NCBI GenBank assembly: GCA_965262315.1
Contig: CBDHFJ010000125.1
Span: 1 to 62,065 of the forward strand
Length of the DNA: 62,065 nucleotides
Source: JBCCFK01 sp965262315
GTDB taxonomy: Bacteria; Actinomycetota; Acidimicrobiia; Acidimicrobiales; UBA8592
Reading direction: 5' to 3'
Each line of letters opens with the position of its first letter. The first letter of the stretch is position 1. The notes under the pieces are model-generated. The model made no database searches and was not told the DNA's origin. It saw nothing but the letters and a program-made list of their open reading frames with translations. This document shows, piece by piece, positions 17,628 through 26,853 of this stretch. Both the position numbers and the translations under genes were made by a program.

Positions 17628-19433
17628 TCAGTCCACGTCGGCGACGGTCCGCTGCCAGCTCCGGTGGAGGCGCTGGTAGACGCCGCCGCCGTCGACCAGC
17701 TCGCGGTGGGTGCCACGCTCGACCAGTTGGCCACCGTCGAAGACCAGAACCAGGTCGGCCTGTTCGGCGGTGCTGAGGCGATGGGCGATGGAGACGACGG
17801 TGCGGCCGGCGGCAACGCGACGCAGCGCCTCGGCGAGCGCCTGTTCGGTCTCCGGGTCCACGGAGCTCGTGGCCTCGTCGAGGATCAACAGTCCAGGGTC
17901 CGCGACCTGCGCCCTCGCGAGAGCCACCAGCTGTCGCTCGCCGACAGACAGGTGCTCGCCTCGGGGACCGACGGGTGTGTCCACACCACCGGTCAGGCGA
18001 TCGGCCCACTCGGAGAGGCCGAGGGCAGCCAGCGCCGCCCGAGCCTCGGAGACGGATGCGTCGGGGCGGCCGTAGGTGATGTTCTCGAGCACCGTGGTGT
18101 CGAACAGGAAGCCGTCCTGGGGGACCAGGCGAACCGCGTCGCGACGCCCCTCGTCGGACAGCTCACGGATCTCCACGCCGCCGAGGCGGACGGTCCCCGC
18201 CATGGGATCGAGAAGCCGACACAGCAGCCGGGCGAACGTCGTCTTGCCGGAGCCGGTCTCGCCGACGACCGCCACCCGGGTCCCCGCGGGGATGGAGACC
18301 GTGATGTCGTGCAGGACGGCGACACCGTCGTATCCCGCCCGGAGCCCATCGACGTCGACCGCGAGCGGTCCGGCGGCGACCCGGCGGCCATCAGCAGGGC
18401 TGTCGATCTCCGGCTCCTCGTCGAGCAGGCGCAACACCTTGTCCCACCCCGCCACGGCCGTCTGGGTCTGCTCGAGCACCTCGGTGATCTCACCGATCGG
18501 TGACTGCACCAGCGACACCAGGAAGAAGAAGGAGATGACCTCGCCCGCGCCCAATCCCCAACCCGGCCCCCACTCGACAGCCGCCAACGCGACGGTGACC
18601 ATCGTGACCGCGCTGATGAAGTCGCCCACCGTGAACAACACGGCCGAGTAGCGAGCGGTGCGCATGTCGGCTCGATAGCGGGCTCGGATCGCGTCGCCGA
18701 TCCGTCGCCGGGCAGTCGCCTGGTAGCCGTAGGAGCGGACCGCGTCGCTCCCTGTGAGGACCTCGTTGAAGACGGTGAGCAGGTCGCCCACCGCCGTTCG
18801 GGCGCGTCGGAAGGCCCGGAGCTGGCGCCCGTGGACGAGACGCACGATCGGGACGACCGTTGCCATGGTTGCGAGGGCCACCAATGTGAGCTGCCACGAG
18901 TAGACGGCCATCACCACGAAGGCACCGACGATCACCGACACGTTCATCGCCCAGGTCATGGCCCCCCACTCCACGAAGCGAGAGATGGTCTCCACATCGC
19001 TGGTCACGCGGGCGAGCAGCGCGCCGCGCTGGTGACGCCCGTGGTCGGTCAGGCTCAGACGGTGGATGTGGGCGAAGGCCTGGCGTCGCAGCTCGTAGAG
19101 GCTCTGCTGCGCGCCGCGGATCATCGCGATCTCGGCCATGGGCGTCAGGACCGCCACGGTGACCACGACAACGAGGGCGGCCAGTCCCAACCCGAAGACC
19201 ACCCGGCCCTGATACCCGTCGTCGCCCAGCAGCCCACGATCGATCACCTGCTGGACCAGGACGGGCACGGCGAGACGACCGACGGCCACCACGAGCGAGA
19301 TCACCGCGCTGAAACCGATCGTCCTCCGCACCGCCGGCGTCCGGTCGATGCCTCGCCGCACCACGGCCACCGCCGATCGCGACGAACCGGCGTCCTCGGC
19401 TTCCTCCAGGAACAACACGTCGACGTCACTCAC
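17628..19433 (-). CDS. ABC exporter half-transporter (consensus ATPase site)
   Basis: 601 residues: an ABC transmembrane domain of six helices (about 40-330) fused to a nucleotide-binding domain with Walker A GETGSGKTT, Walker B plus catalytic glutamate LLILDEATSSVD and H-loop SIAHRLST. The signature reads LSVGERQ rather than LSGGQ. GTG at 19433 overlaps the stop of the upstream half-transporter by 4 bases, so the two should form a heterodimeric exporter. Substrate (lipid, drug or peptide) is unknown. Confidence 0.9.
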   Translation of the reverse strand: MSDVDVLFLEEAEDAGSSRSAVAVVRRGIDRTPAVRRTIGFSAVISLVVAVGRLAVPVLVQQVIDRGLLGDDGYQGRVVFGLGLAALVVVVTVAVLTPMAEIAMIRGAQQSLYELRRQAFAHIHRLSLTDHGRHQRGALLARVTSDVETISRFVEWGAMTWAMNVSVIVGAFVVMAVYSWQLTLVALATMATVVPIVRLVHGRQLRAFRRARTAVGDLLTVFNEVLTGSDAVRSYGYQATARRRIGDAIRARYRADMRTARYSAVLFTVGDFISAVTMVTVALAAVEWGPGWGLGAGEVISFFFLVSLVQSPIGEITEVLEQTQTAVAGWDKVLRLLDEEPEIDSPADGRRVAAGPLAVDVDGLRAGYDGVAVLHDITVSIPAGTRVAVVGETGSGKTTFARLLCRLLDPMAGTVRLGGVEIRELSDEGRRDAVRLVPQDGFLFDTTVLENITYGRPDASVSEARAALAALGLSEWADRLTGGVDTPVGPRGEHLSVGERQLVALARAQVADPGLLILDEATSSVDPETEQALAEALRRVAAGRTVVSIAHRLSTAEQADLVLVFDGGQLVERGTHRELVDGGGVYQRLHRSWQRTVADVD

Positions 19434-21193
19434 GACGCCGTCTCCTGGTCGTAGGCCTCGAGCAGGGCGACGTACGCCGCGTTGCCGGACAACTCGTCGT
19501 GGGTGCCGACGGCCACGATGTGTCCGTCGGCCATCATCGCCACCCGGTCGGCGAGCGCGATGGTGGAGCGTCGATGCGCCACGATGAGCATGGTCGACCC
19601 CATGTCGCGTATCGACGCCAGGATTCCCTCTTCGATCACCGGGTCGACGGCCGAGGTGGCATCGTCGAGCAACAGCAACCCGGGCCGCCGTGCGAACGCC
19701 CGAGCGAGCGCCAGTCGCTGCCGCTGGCCACCGGAGAGGCGCACCCCGCGCTCCCCCACCGGTGTCGCATAGCCCTCGGCGAGAGCGGCGACGACGCCGT
19801 CCAGACGGGCGGCGCGAGCGGCCGCGGCCACGTCGGCCTCGGTGAGATGGGTGGCACCGAACACGATGTTCTCGCGGACGCTGGCACCCAGCAGGAACGG
19901 CTCCTGCCACGCCACCGCCACGCGGCCCGTCAGCGATGCTGCGGCCACGTCGCCGAGCGGGATGCCCCCGACGGTGATCGAGCCCTCCTCGACCTCCACC
20001 ATGTCGGCCACCGCGGTCAACAACGTGCTCTTTCCCGAGCCGGTGCGGCCCACCAGGGCAATCACCTCGCCGGCGGCGACCCGTAGCGACGCATCGCGGA
20101 CGACCGCGGCCTCACCCCGCCGGATCGTGACGCGGTCGACACACACCGACAGTGGGCCGTCGTCGAGCACACCCGAGCCCCGAGCACGCTCCGTTGGCAG
20201 AGCCAGCACTCCGCTGACGCGATCGTGCGCGACGACCGACGGTGGCATGTCCCCGAAGAAGTAGCCGATGACACGGAGGGGGAAGACGAGGACCGAGAAG
20301 AGGGCCACGGCCTGGACGAGTTGTCCGGTGGTGATGACACCATCGCCCACGCGCCAGGCGCCGACGACCACCAACACCACCACGCCGATGTCGGGCAGCA
20401 GGTCGAGGGCTGCGGCGAAGATCGCCCGATACCGGCCCAGCCGCACCGAGTTGTCGCGCAGGCCGGCGGCCGCCACCGAGAAGCGGTCGAGCTCCGCGCG
20501 TTCACGGCCGAGCGTCTTGACCACCAGCGCCCCGTCGAAGCTCTCCGACGCCACCCCGGACACCGCGGCGACGCTCTCCCGAGCATCGACGGCTGGGCCC
20601 TTGGTCATGGCGGTGTTCGCATGGTTCAGCACCGCGACCAGCGGCACCAGGGCGAGTGCCACCAGGGTCAGGGTCCAGTCCACCAGTGCGAGCGAGACGA
20701 TGGACACTCCGATCAGGGTGAGCACGCCGATGGTGAAAGGCAACGGGCTCAACATGTCCGTGGCCACGTCCACGTCGCTGTCGACATGGGCCAGGTAGCG
20801 CCCCTTCGGTGCGACCCGGAGCTGTTCGGCCGGCAACGCCAGGTACTGATCGCCGAGCGCCTCCTGCAGGTCGTCCTTGGAACGGAAGACCGTCATCCCG
20901 GCGAAGTAGCGACGGACCACGACCCCGATCGATCGGGCCGCGGCCACACCCACCACGGCCCCGATCACCACGGCGCGACTCCGCCCCGCCTCGGCCCCTT
21001 CGAACTCCGGCAGCACCACGTCGTCGGTGAGCCAGCCCAGGGCCACGGCACCGAACACCGTCCCGACCGCCATGACCACCGATCCAAGACACGCGATCGC
21101 GAACGACCACGGGTGTGCGCGCGCGAAACCGACGGCGAGGCGGAGCCCCCGCCGAATCAGGCGTCGTTGGTCGGCCCGCTCCTCATCGCGCAC
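19430..21193 (-). CDS. ABC exporter half-transporter (degenerate ATPase site)
   Basis: 587 residues, six-helix transmembrane domain then a nucleotide-binding domain with Walker A GRTGSGKST and signature LSGGQRQRLALARA. The residue after Walker B is Asp instead of the catalytic Glu (LLLLDDATSAVD). Paired with the partner's consensus LLILDEATSS, this is the asymmetric arrangement of heterodimeric exporters such as TM287/288 and BmrCD. GTG start; about 50 bases downstream of UPF0182, probably the same direction of transcription. Confidence 0.9.
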   Translation of the reverse strand: MRDEERADQRRLIRRGLRLAVGFARAHPWSFAIACLGSVVMAVGTVFGAVALGWLTDDVVLPEFEGAEAGRSRAVVIGAVVGVAAARSIGVVVRRYFAGMTVFRSKDDLQEALGDQYLALPAEQLRVAPKGRYLAHVDSDVDVATDMLSPLPFTIGVLTLIGVSIVSLALVDWTLTLVALALVPLVAVLNHANTAMTKGPAVDARESVAAVSGVASESFDGALVVKTLGRERAELDRFSVAAAGLRDNSVRLGRYRAIFAAALDLLPDIGVVVLVVVGAWRVGDGVITTGQLVQAVALFSVLVFPLRVIGYFFGDMPPSVVAHDRVSGVLALPTERARGSGVLDDGPLSVCVDRVTIRRGEAAVVRDASLRVAAGEVIALVGRTGSGKSTLLTAVADMVEVEEGSITVGGIPLGDVAAASLTGRVAVAWQEPFLLGASVRENIVFGATHLTEADVAAAARAARLDGVVAALAEGYATPVGERGVRLSGGQRQRLALARAFARRPGLLLLDDATSAVDPVIEEGILASIRDMGSTMLIVAHRRSTIALADRVAMMADGHIVAVGTHDELSGNAAYVALLEAYDQETAS

Positions 21194-21244
21194 AACGACA
21201 CGACGCTAGTTGGCCGGCCTCGAGCCAGAGGCGGAATTCGGGCC

Positions 21245-24200
21245 TCAGGCGCCTTCCGGGGTGGGGGTCGGCGCTTCCTCGGGTTCAGGATCGACCTCGG
21301 GCGTGGGCTCGGGGTCGGCCTCGGCGGACTCGATGAGCCCCAACGCCTCGTCGAGGAAGCCCTCACCCTGCTCGATGAGCTCCTGATAGGTCCCGAGGTC
21401 ACCTTCGGCCAGGGCGGCCTGGGCCTCGTCGAAGGCGTCCTGCGCGGCCTCGAGCAACGCCTGGACGTCAGCCGGGGGCGGCTCGACCGGGACGGGGATG
21501 GGGGTCGGCGTGGGATCGGGCGCCGGCGTGGGCGTGACGTCAGGCGTCGGTGTGGGCTCGGCGTCGGGGGTGTCGAGGTCCTCGGGTGGATCGCCCACCG
21601 GGTCCTCGACCTCCACGATGTCGCCGGTGAACGGCGACACCACGCCGTTGCAGTCATCGTCGAGCTGGTTCTCGTCGACGAAGAGGGCACCCAGCGCGAG
21701 CTCGAGGGTGGGGCACATCCGCACCTCGTCGTCGTAGGCCACGATGACGAACCGCAGCAACGGCAGGTCACCACGAGCGTCGACGTACAGCGGACGCACG
21801 TACAGAATCCGGTCTTCACCGTTGACGGTGTCGAGCGGCAGCAGGACCATGTTGCCCAGGCGGACCGACGAACCCGTCTGGCCGAGCAGGGTGGTTCGCT
21901 CGGCAATCGCCGGGTCGTTCAGCATGGCCGCGTTGGCCAGGACCGGACCGTCGATGGCGGTACCGGGCACGGTGTAGGACGCCAGCGTCTGGTTGCCCTG
22001 CTCGTCGATCCGCCCCGCCATGAACGCGGTCAGCTCCTGGCGGAGGCCCTCACCGGAGCGGCTGGAGGGCACGAACGGCCGCAGCAGCACGAACTCCTGC
22101 TCCTGCTCACCAGGCAGGCGCATCTGCAGGTAGTAGGGCGGGATCACGTCGCCGGTGGTGATGATCGGCAGGCCCGTGGCCGAGGTGGTCTGGCTGGCGC
22201 CGGTGGCGTCGAGCTCGCTGCCGGGGTCCAGGGCCACACTCCAGGCGGCGGTGTCATCGAAGAAGCTGGCCGCCTCGTCGAGCTGGTACGTCGCCCACAT
22301 GTTGGTCTGGATGCGGAACAGGTCCTCGGGGTAGCGGAGGTGCTGGACCAGGTCCGAGGTGAAGCCATCGTCGTCCCGGGTCTTGAACAGATCCGGGAAG
22401 GCCTTCTGGTAGGCCTGGATGATGGGGTCGGTCTCGTCGACGATGAAGAAGTCGACGTCGCCGTTGTAGGCGTCCACCACGACCTTCACCGAGTTGCGCA
22501 CATAGTTGAAGCTCGACCGGAGGCCGCTGCCGTTCGGGAGCGAGCTGCGATCGGCGGACTGGGCGTACGGATAGTTGTTGGTGGTGGTGTAGCCGTCGAG
22601 GATCCAGACGATGCGACCGTCGACGATGGCCGGGTACGAATCGGCGTCGAACTCCAGGAACGGTGCCAGCTCCCGGACCCGGGTCTGGACGTCACGGTTG
22701 TAGATGAACCGGGAGTCGTCGTCGATCAGGCCCGAGAAGACGGGGTTGAGGTCCTGGAAGCGCAGGGCGAAGGCGATCCGGCGGAAGAAGCCGCCGGCGC
22801 GCACGCCGTCATCGCCGTCGTACTTGAACTCCTGGTTGCTGCCCGAGGTGGTGCACTCGTCGGCGGCTTCGACGTCTTCGGCCGCGACATCGGGGCTCTC
22901 CTCGATGGGCACGGTGGAGCCGCCCTGGAGGGGGAAATCGACCTCGCAGCGGCTGGTGCCGACGATGGCATACCCGCCGAGGCCCTCACCGATGTAGATG
23001 CGGGGCTGGAACGCGTCGTTCTCGCCCAGCCCGATGTCGACCCGGTCACTGATGGTGGTGGGCAGACCGCCGACCACGAAGTCCGGTTCGCCCTGATCGC
23101 TGACCGCGTTGGCGGGAGCGATGGCCAGGCCGTAGCCGTGCGTGAACGAGACGTGCTGGTTCTCCCAGCCGGAACGGACACCGCTCAGGTTGAGCTCGCG
23201 GGCGGCGACGACGACCGTGCGCTCCACGCCGTCGACGATGTAGCGGTCGACGTCGAGATCCTCGTCGAACTGGAACTGGTCACGCTCGACCTCGAGGCGG
23301 CTGAACGTCGGCGAGACCACGGCCGGGTCCAGCAACCGCACGTTCTCCAGGGTGTCCTGGTTCTCGCGGAGGATGTCGATGGTGAGATCGGACGATTCCG
23401 GGTCGAAGTCGAACTCGACGTTGGCCAGATCCTGCGACTGCCCGGTGTCCCCATCGACCACGGAGAACCCGTAGGCGACACGAGTGGCCTCGATGTTGCG
23501 ATCGATGAACTCGGACTCACGCGAGAGCTCGTTGGGCTCGACGACGAGCCGCTGGTACACGGCCGGGAAGATGTTGCCCATCACGATGGCGACGAACGCC
23601 CACAGGCCGACGGCGACGACGGGGAGCACCCAGCCACGGCGGCGGATGTTGACGATCAGCAGGAGCGCGGCCGCGAGCGAGATCAGGATCAGCAGCTTGA
23701 TGGCCGGGAGCTGGGCGTTGACGTCGGTGAAGCTCGCGCCGTCGACGACGCCTCTGCTGGAGAAGTTCAGCGAGTAGCGCTGGTACCAGTAGTCGGCGGC
23801 CTTGACGAGCGCGAGCATCGCCAGCAGGACCGACAGGTGGGCCTTGACCTGCGGTGTGACCCGCTGCACCGGCGCGTTCACCCGGATGCCGCCGTTCAGG
23901 TAGTGGGCGGCCGCGGTGATGATCAGGACGACCACCAGGGCGGTGAAGAGCCAGTTGATGACGAAGGTGATGAAGGGCAGTTCGAAGACGTAGAAGCCGA
24001 CGTCGACCCCGAACTGCGGATCCTCGAGACCGAACTCGACGTTGTTGCGCCACAGGATGTAGTCCTGCCAGCGGCTTCCGGCGCCGGCACCCCAGAACAG
24101 GGCGAACAGTCCGGCGACGCCGATCCGGACGAGTCCCGCCCTGGTCCCGATGGTGTCGTGGTAACGACGGACGAACTCCTCTTCGGGACCCGGTGGCCGG

Positions 24201-24487
24201 AACGACGGCGCCATCCGGTCGGCGAGGTAGAGGTTCACCCACAGCAGGAGGAACATGGCGGCGATGAAGATCAGCGCGAGCACGATCTGGGCGACGAGGA
24301 CGCCACGCCAGACCGAGGTGTACCCCAGCGAGTCGAACCACAAGTAGTCCGTGTAGAACCCGGCGATCCCGCGCAACGACAACAGCAGGACCATCAGCGC
24401 GGCCACCGCGACGGCAATGATCACGCGGAATCGGCGTGACACCCTCCTACGCCCCCGAGGGGGCGGCATGTCGCTGGCTGGACGCAT
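21245..24487 (-). CDS. UPF0182 family membrane protein
   Basis: 1,080 residues. About seven N-terminal hydrophobic helices occupy residues ~20-310, starting after a basic stretch (RRRVSRRFRVIIAV), followed by a ~600-residue extracytoplasmic domain. The C-terminus is a Pro/Glu/Thr-rich tail (repeated TPTPE-like motifs) after ~980 with a short helical segment (LLEAAQDAFDEAQAALAEG). This matches the large conserved actinobacterial UPF0182 proteins (Rv3193c in M. tuberculosis), function unknown. ATG at 24487 chosen; an in-frame ATG 18 bases later is possible. Next to the PDZ protease, as in mycobacteria. Confidence 0.92.
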   Translation of the reverse strand: MRPASDMPPPRGRRRVSRRFRVIIAVAVAALMVLLLSLRGIAGFYTDYLWFDSLGYTSVWRGVLVAQIVLALIFIAAMFLLLWVNLYLADRMAPSFRPPGPEEEFVRRYHDTIGTRAGLVRIGVAGLFALFWGAGAGSRWQDYILWRNNVEFGLEDPQFGVDVGFYVFELPFITFVINWLFTALVVVLIITAAAHYLNGGIRVNAPVQRVTPQVKAHLSVLLAMLALVKAADYWYQRYSLNFSSRGVVDGASFTDVNAQLPAIKLLILISLAAALLLIVNIRRRGWVLPVVAVGLWAFVAIVMGNIFPAVYQRLVVEPNELSRESEFIDRNIEATRVAYGFSVVDGDTGQSQDLANVEFDFDPESSDLTIDILRENQDTLENVRLLDPAVVSPTFSRLEVERDQFQFDEDLDVDRYIVDGVERTVVVAARELNLSGVRSGWENQHVSFTHGYGLAIAPANAVSDQGEPDFVVGGLPTTISDRVDIGLGENDAFQPRIYIGEGLGGYAIVGTSRCEVDFPLQGGSTVPIEESPDVAAEDVEAADECTTSGSNQEFKYDGDDGVRAGGFFRRIAFALRFQDLNPVFSGLIDDDSRFIYNRDVQTRVRELAPFLEFDADSYPAIVDGRIVWILDGYTTTNNYPYAQSADRSSLPNGSGLRSSFNYVRNSVKVVVDAYNGDVDFFIVDETDPIIQAYQKAFPDLFKTRDDDGFTSDLVQHLRYPEDLFRIQTNMWATYQLDEAASFFDDTAAWSVALDPGSELDATGASQTTSATGLPIITTGDVIPPYYLQMRLPGEQEQEFVLLRPFVPSSRSGEGLRQELTAFMAGRIDEQGNQTLASYTVPGTAIDGPVLANAAMLNDPAIAERTTLLGQTGSSVRLGNMVLLPLDTVNGEDRILYVRPLYVDARGDLPLLRFVIVAYDDEVRMCPTLELALGALFVDENQLDDDCNGVVSPFTGDIVEVEDPVGDPPEDLDTPDAEPTPTPDVTPTPAPDPTPTPIPVPVEPPPADVQALLEAAQDAFDEAQAALAEGDLGTYQELIEQGEGFLDEALGLIESAEADPEPTPEVDPEPEEAPTPTPEGA

Positions 24488-24554
24488 CGGCGCAAATCCT
24501 ACCGGTGTCGGTTGTCGTGACGGTCGTCAGGCAGTGTGTTTCCGTTCGAGCCGG

Positions 24555-25811
24555 TCATGAGCGCGCGAGCTGCGCCTCGACCTCGGCACAACTCTCGAAG
24601 CCGTCGTCGGGGTCGATCGGGTTGGGCGAGGCCTCCGGAGTCGGAGCGCCGAACGCCTCCACGACCTCGAGACCGTTGCCGCCGAACTCGGTCAGGACCA
24701 GCACGGCATCGGAGAGCGTCTGAATGCAACGCACCTCGAGATCGTCGCCTGCGGCAGCGGTCGCGTCGAGCAGCTCGGTGGGGGGCACGAGGAACACGTC
24801 GATGCCGGAGCGCTTGGCGGCCTCGATCTTCTGGGGCACGCCGCCGACCGGTCCGACCACACCGTTGAGATTGATGGTGCCGGTGGTGGCCACGTTCACC
24901 CCACCGGTCAGCTCACCCTCGGACAGGACGTCGATGATCGCCAGGGAGAACGCCAGACCCGCCGACGGGCCACGCACCCGCCCGACGTCGAACCCCACCT
25001 CGAAGGGGGCGTCGGCCCGGATCGGCGTCTCGATCTGGACCCCGAGGAACCCGGAACCCTCGATGTCGGGGTGCTCGGCCAGCACGATCGTGAGATCGAC
25101 GGGGACGGCATCGTCGTCCGAGCCGTCCCGGCCGCCGTCCTCGTTGGCCCGGCGAAGGGAGATGTCGACCTCGTCGCCCGGCTCCAGCGAGCGAATGGCC
25201 TCACCAAGGTCCTCCGACGATCGGATCGGCTCGCCGTTCACGTCGGTGATCAGATCGCCCAGCTGCAGCGCGGACTCGGCCGGGCTGTCCGGGACCAGGC
25301 GCAACACGAAGGCCCCCTCGACCTCGGGGACGAGCTCGAACCCCAGGAAGTTCAGGGCGACCAGCGTGGCGGTGTCCTGGGACTGGTTCATCTGGAACTG
25401 GGTCACCTGCCGGGTCTCTTCCCGGCTCCGGTCGCCGTCGATCTGCTCGGCCGGGACCAGCTCGCTGCTGTCGTCGTAGCGCGTCCAGAACCACTGCCAC
25501 AGCGAGATGCTGCGTCGGATCGTCACCGTGGTGAAGGCGATCTCCCCTTCCGGGTCGAAGGTCTCGGCTCCCGTCACGATCACCGAGTCGGCGGTGTCGG
25601 TGGCGCTGCCCGGGGCGAGGATGTACTCGTCGATCCCGACCTGATCGGCCCGGACCAGCAGCACGAACAGCGACGCAGCGGCGAGGATGGCCACCACCAC
25701 GCCCAGCACGATCCACTTCGCGCTGACCCGACGACGGGCGACGGGAGGCGGCGGTGCCGGCGGCGGGTTCTCGGCAGCTACCGTGGTCGGTGCTGTGTCG
25801 TCGATGCTCAC
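24555..25811 (-). CDS. PDZ and Lon-like (S16) serine protease, YlbL family
   Basis: 418 residues: one N-terminal membrane helix (WIVLGVVVAILAAASLFVLL), a central PDZ domain (VPDSPAESALQLGDLITDVNG) and a C-terminal Lon-type S16 domain with the catalytic Ser in GPSAGLAFS (Ser ~283) and the Lys in GVPQKIEAA (Lys ~328). Membrane-anchored, active site outside. The GTG at 25811 follows a GAGGA ribosome site; an ATG at 25835 has none. Its N-terminal codons overlap the start of the divergent gene by a few bases. Ortholog of the Rv3194c type, adjacent to UPF0182 as expected. Confidence 0.9.
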   Translation of the reverse strand: MSIDDTAPTTVAAENPPPAPPPPVARRRVSAKWIVLGVVVAILAAASLFVLLVRADQVGIDEYILAPGSATDTADSVIVTGAETFDPEGEIAFTTVTIRRSISLWQWFWTRYDDSSELVPAEQIDGDRSREETRQVTQFQMNQSQDTATLVALNFLGFELVPEVEGAFVLRLVPDSPAESALQLGDLITDVNGEPIRSSEDLGEAIRSLEPGDEVDISLRRANEDGGRDGSDDDAVPVDLTIVLAEHPDIEGSGFLGVQIETPIRADAPFEVGFDVGRVRGPSAGLAFSLAIIDVLSEGELTGGVNVATTGTINLNGVVGPVGGVPQKIEAAKRSGIDVFLVPPTELLDATAAAGDDLEVRCIQTLSDAVLVLTEFGGNGLEVVEAFGAPTPEASPNPIDPDDGFESCAEVEAQLARS

Positions 25812-26211
25812 TCTCGTCCTCGCGGCGCTTGCCATCGTGCTGGCGCTCGGCTGGCGTGCGCCTTCCGGACCCCTGTCTCTTCACTTTGCCATGGTCCCGG
25901 GGCGTTTCCGCACCGCGCCCCGACCCGACCAGGCCCTGGGGGTCCGACTGGTCGGCATCGGCATGCATCTCGCCGAGCGCTTCGACGAACGACCACCCTC
26001 GCGTCCGATCCGGAACCCGTTCGCCAACAGCGATGCCCTGGCCAAGCACCGAGCAGTCACCGGCATCAACGCACACGTCAGGTGGTATCAGCGAGTCGGC
26101 AGCCTCGTCGGGATCGTGGTCCTGGTGGCGATCATGGGGGTGCTGGTGGCCGTGGCGATCGGGGTCGCGTTCTTCGCCGCTCGCATCGTCCTCGAACTCC
26201 TCGTGGGCTGA
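25804..26211 (+). CDS. Small membrane protein, function unknown
   Basis: About 135 residues with one N-terminal hydrophobic segment (LTLVLAALAIVLALGW) and a C-terminal helix (VGSLVGIVVLVAIMGVLVAVAIGVAFFAA). A polar middle contains GVRLVGIGMHLAERFDERP. The ATG at 25804 would overlap the divergent protease start by 8 bases; an ATG at 25891 would drop the first helix. I cannot place it in a family. The HEAT-repeat gene follows after two bases, so they are probably one transcript. Confidence 0.55.
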   Translation: MLTLVLAALAIVLALGWRAPSGPLSLHFAMVPGRFRTAPRPDQALGVRLVGIGMHLAERFDERPPSRPIRNPFANSDALAKHRAVTGINAHVRWYQRVGSLVGIVVLVAIMGVLVAVAIGVAFFAARIVLELLVG

Positions 26212-26213
26212 TC

Positions 26214-26834
26214 GTGGCCGAGGCCTGGCCGGCGGCCCCTCGGCCCAGCGCGGATGAGGTCCGTGCCCGAAAGAAGATCGTGCGAGCCGCCCGAGCCGGC
26301 GATCTGGCGCCTGCCGAGGCGGGCCTCGACCACGCGTCGGATCGGGTACGGGTGTCGGCCACCAAAGCACTCGCCGCCGGGGACGCTCTGCCCACCGGCA
26401 GGGTGCGCCACCTCACCGGCGATGCCTCATCCCGAGTGCGGCGAGCCGTGGCAACGATCGGGGCGACCGACGAACGGGTCGATCTCGACGTGCTGCTGGC
26501 CGACCCCGACCCCACGGTGGTCGAGACCGCCTGCTGGGCGGCGGGCGAGCGCTCGGACCGGGCTCGGCACCTGACGGCTCGCCTGATGGAGCTGACCACC
26601 GGCCACCCCGACGCACTCTGCCGGGAGGCCGCGGTGGCGGCGCTGGGCGCCATCGGCGATCCGGCGACGGTCCCTGCCATCCTCGCGGCCACCGAGGATC
26701 GGGCCACGGTGCGCCGCCGAGCGGTGCTGGCGCTGGCGCCCTTCGAGGGGCCCGAGGTGGAAGCTGCGCTCCACCGTGCGCTCGAGGATCGCGACTGGCA
26801 GGTGCGCCAAGCCGCGGAAGACCTGCTGCTCTGA
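26214..26834 (+). CDS. HEAT-repeat protein
   Basis: 206 residues, almost entirely alpha-helical repeats of about 31 residues typical of PBS-lyase-like HEAT motifs: DRVRVSATKALA, SSRVRRAVATIG, LCREAAVAALGAIGDPATV, RATVRRRAVLALAPF, DWQVRQAAEDLL. Such solenoids are protein-binding scaffolds. GTG start two bases after the preceding stop. It converges on mreB with a 19-base gap. Confidence 0.75.
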   Translation: MAEAWPAAPRPSADEVRARKKIVRAARAGDLAPAEAGLDHASDRVRVSATKALAAGDALPTGRVRHLTGDASSRVRRAVATIGATDERVDLDVLLADPDPTVVETACWAAGERSDRARHLTARLMELTTGHPDALCREAAVAALGAIGDPATVPAILAATEDRATVRRRAVLALAPFEGPEVEAALHRALEDRDWQVRQAAEDLLL

Positions 26835-26853
26835 CCGCCGCAGCGATCGGAGG

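Noticed and set aside
25687..25803. N-terminal extension of the small membrane protein upstream of 25804
   Set aside because: It would overlap the divergent protease's N-terminus by over 100 bases; the protease's Pro-rich and helix segments explain that stretch.
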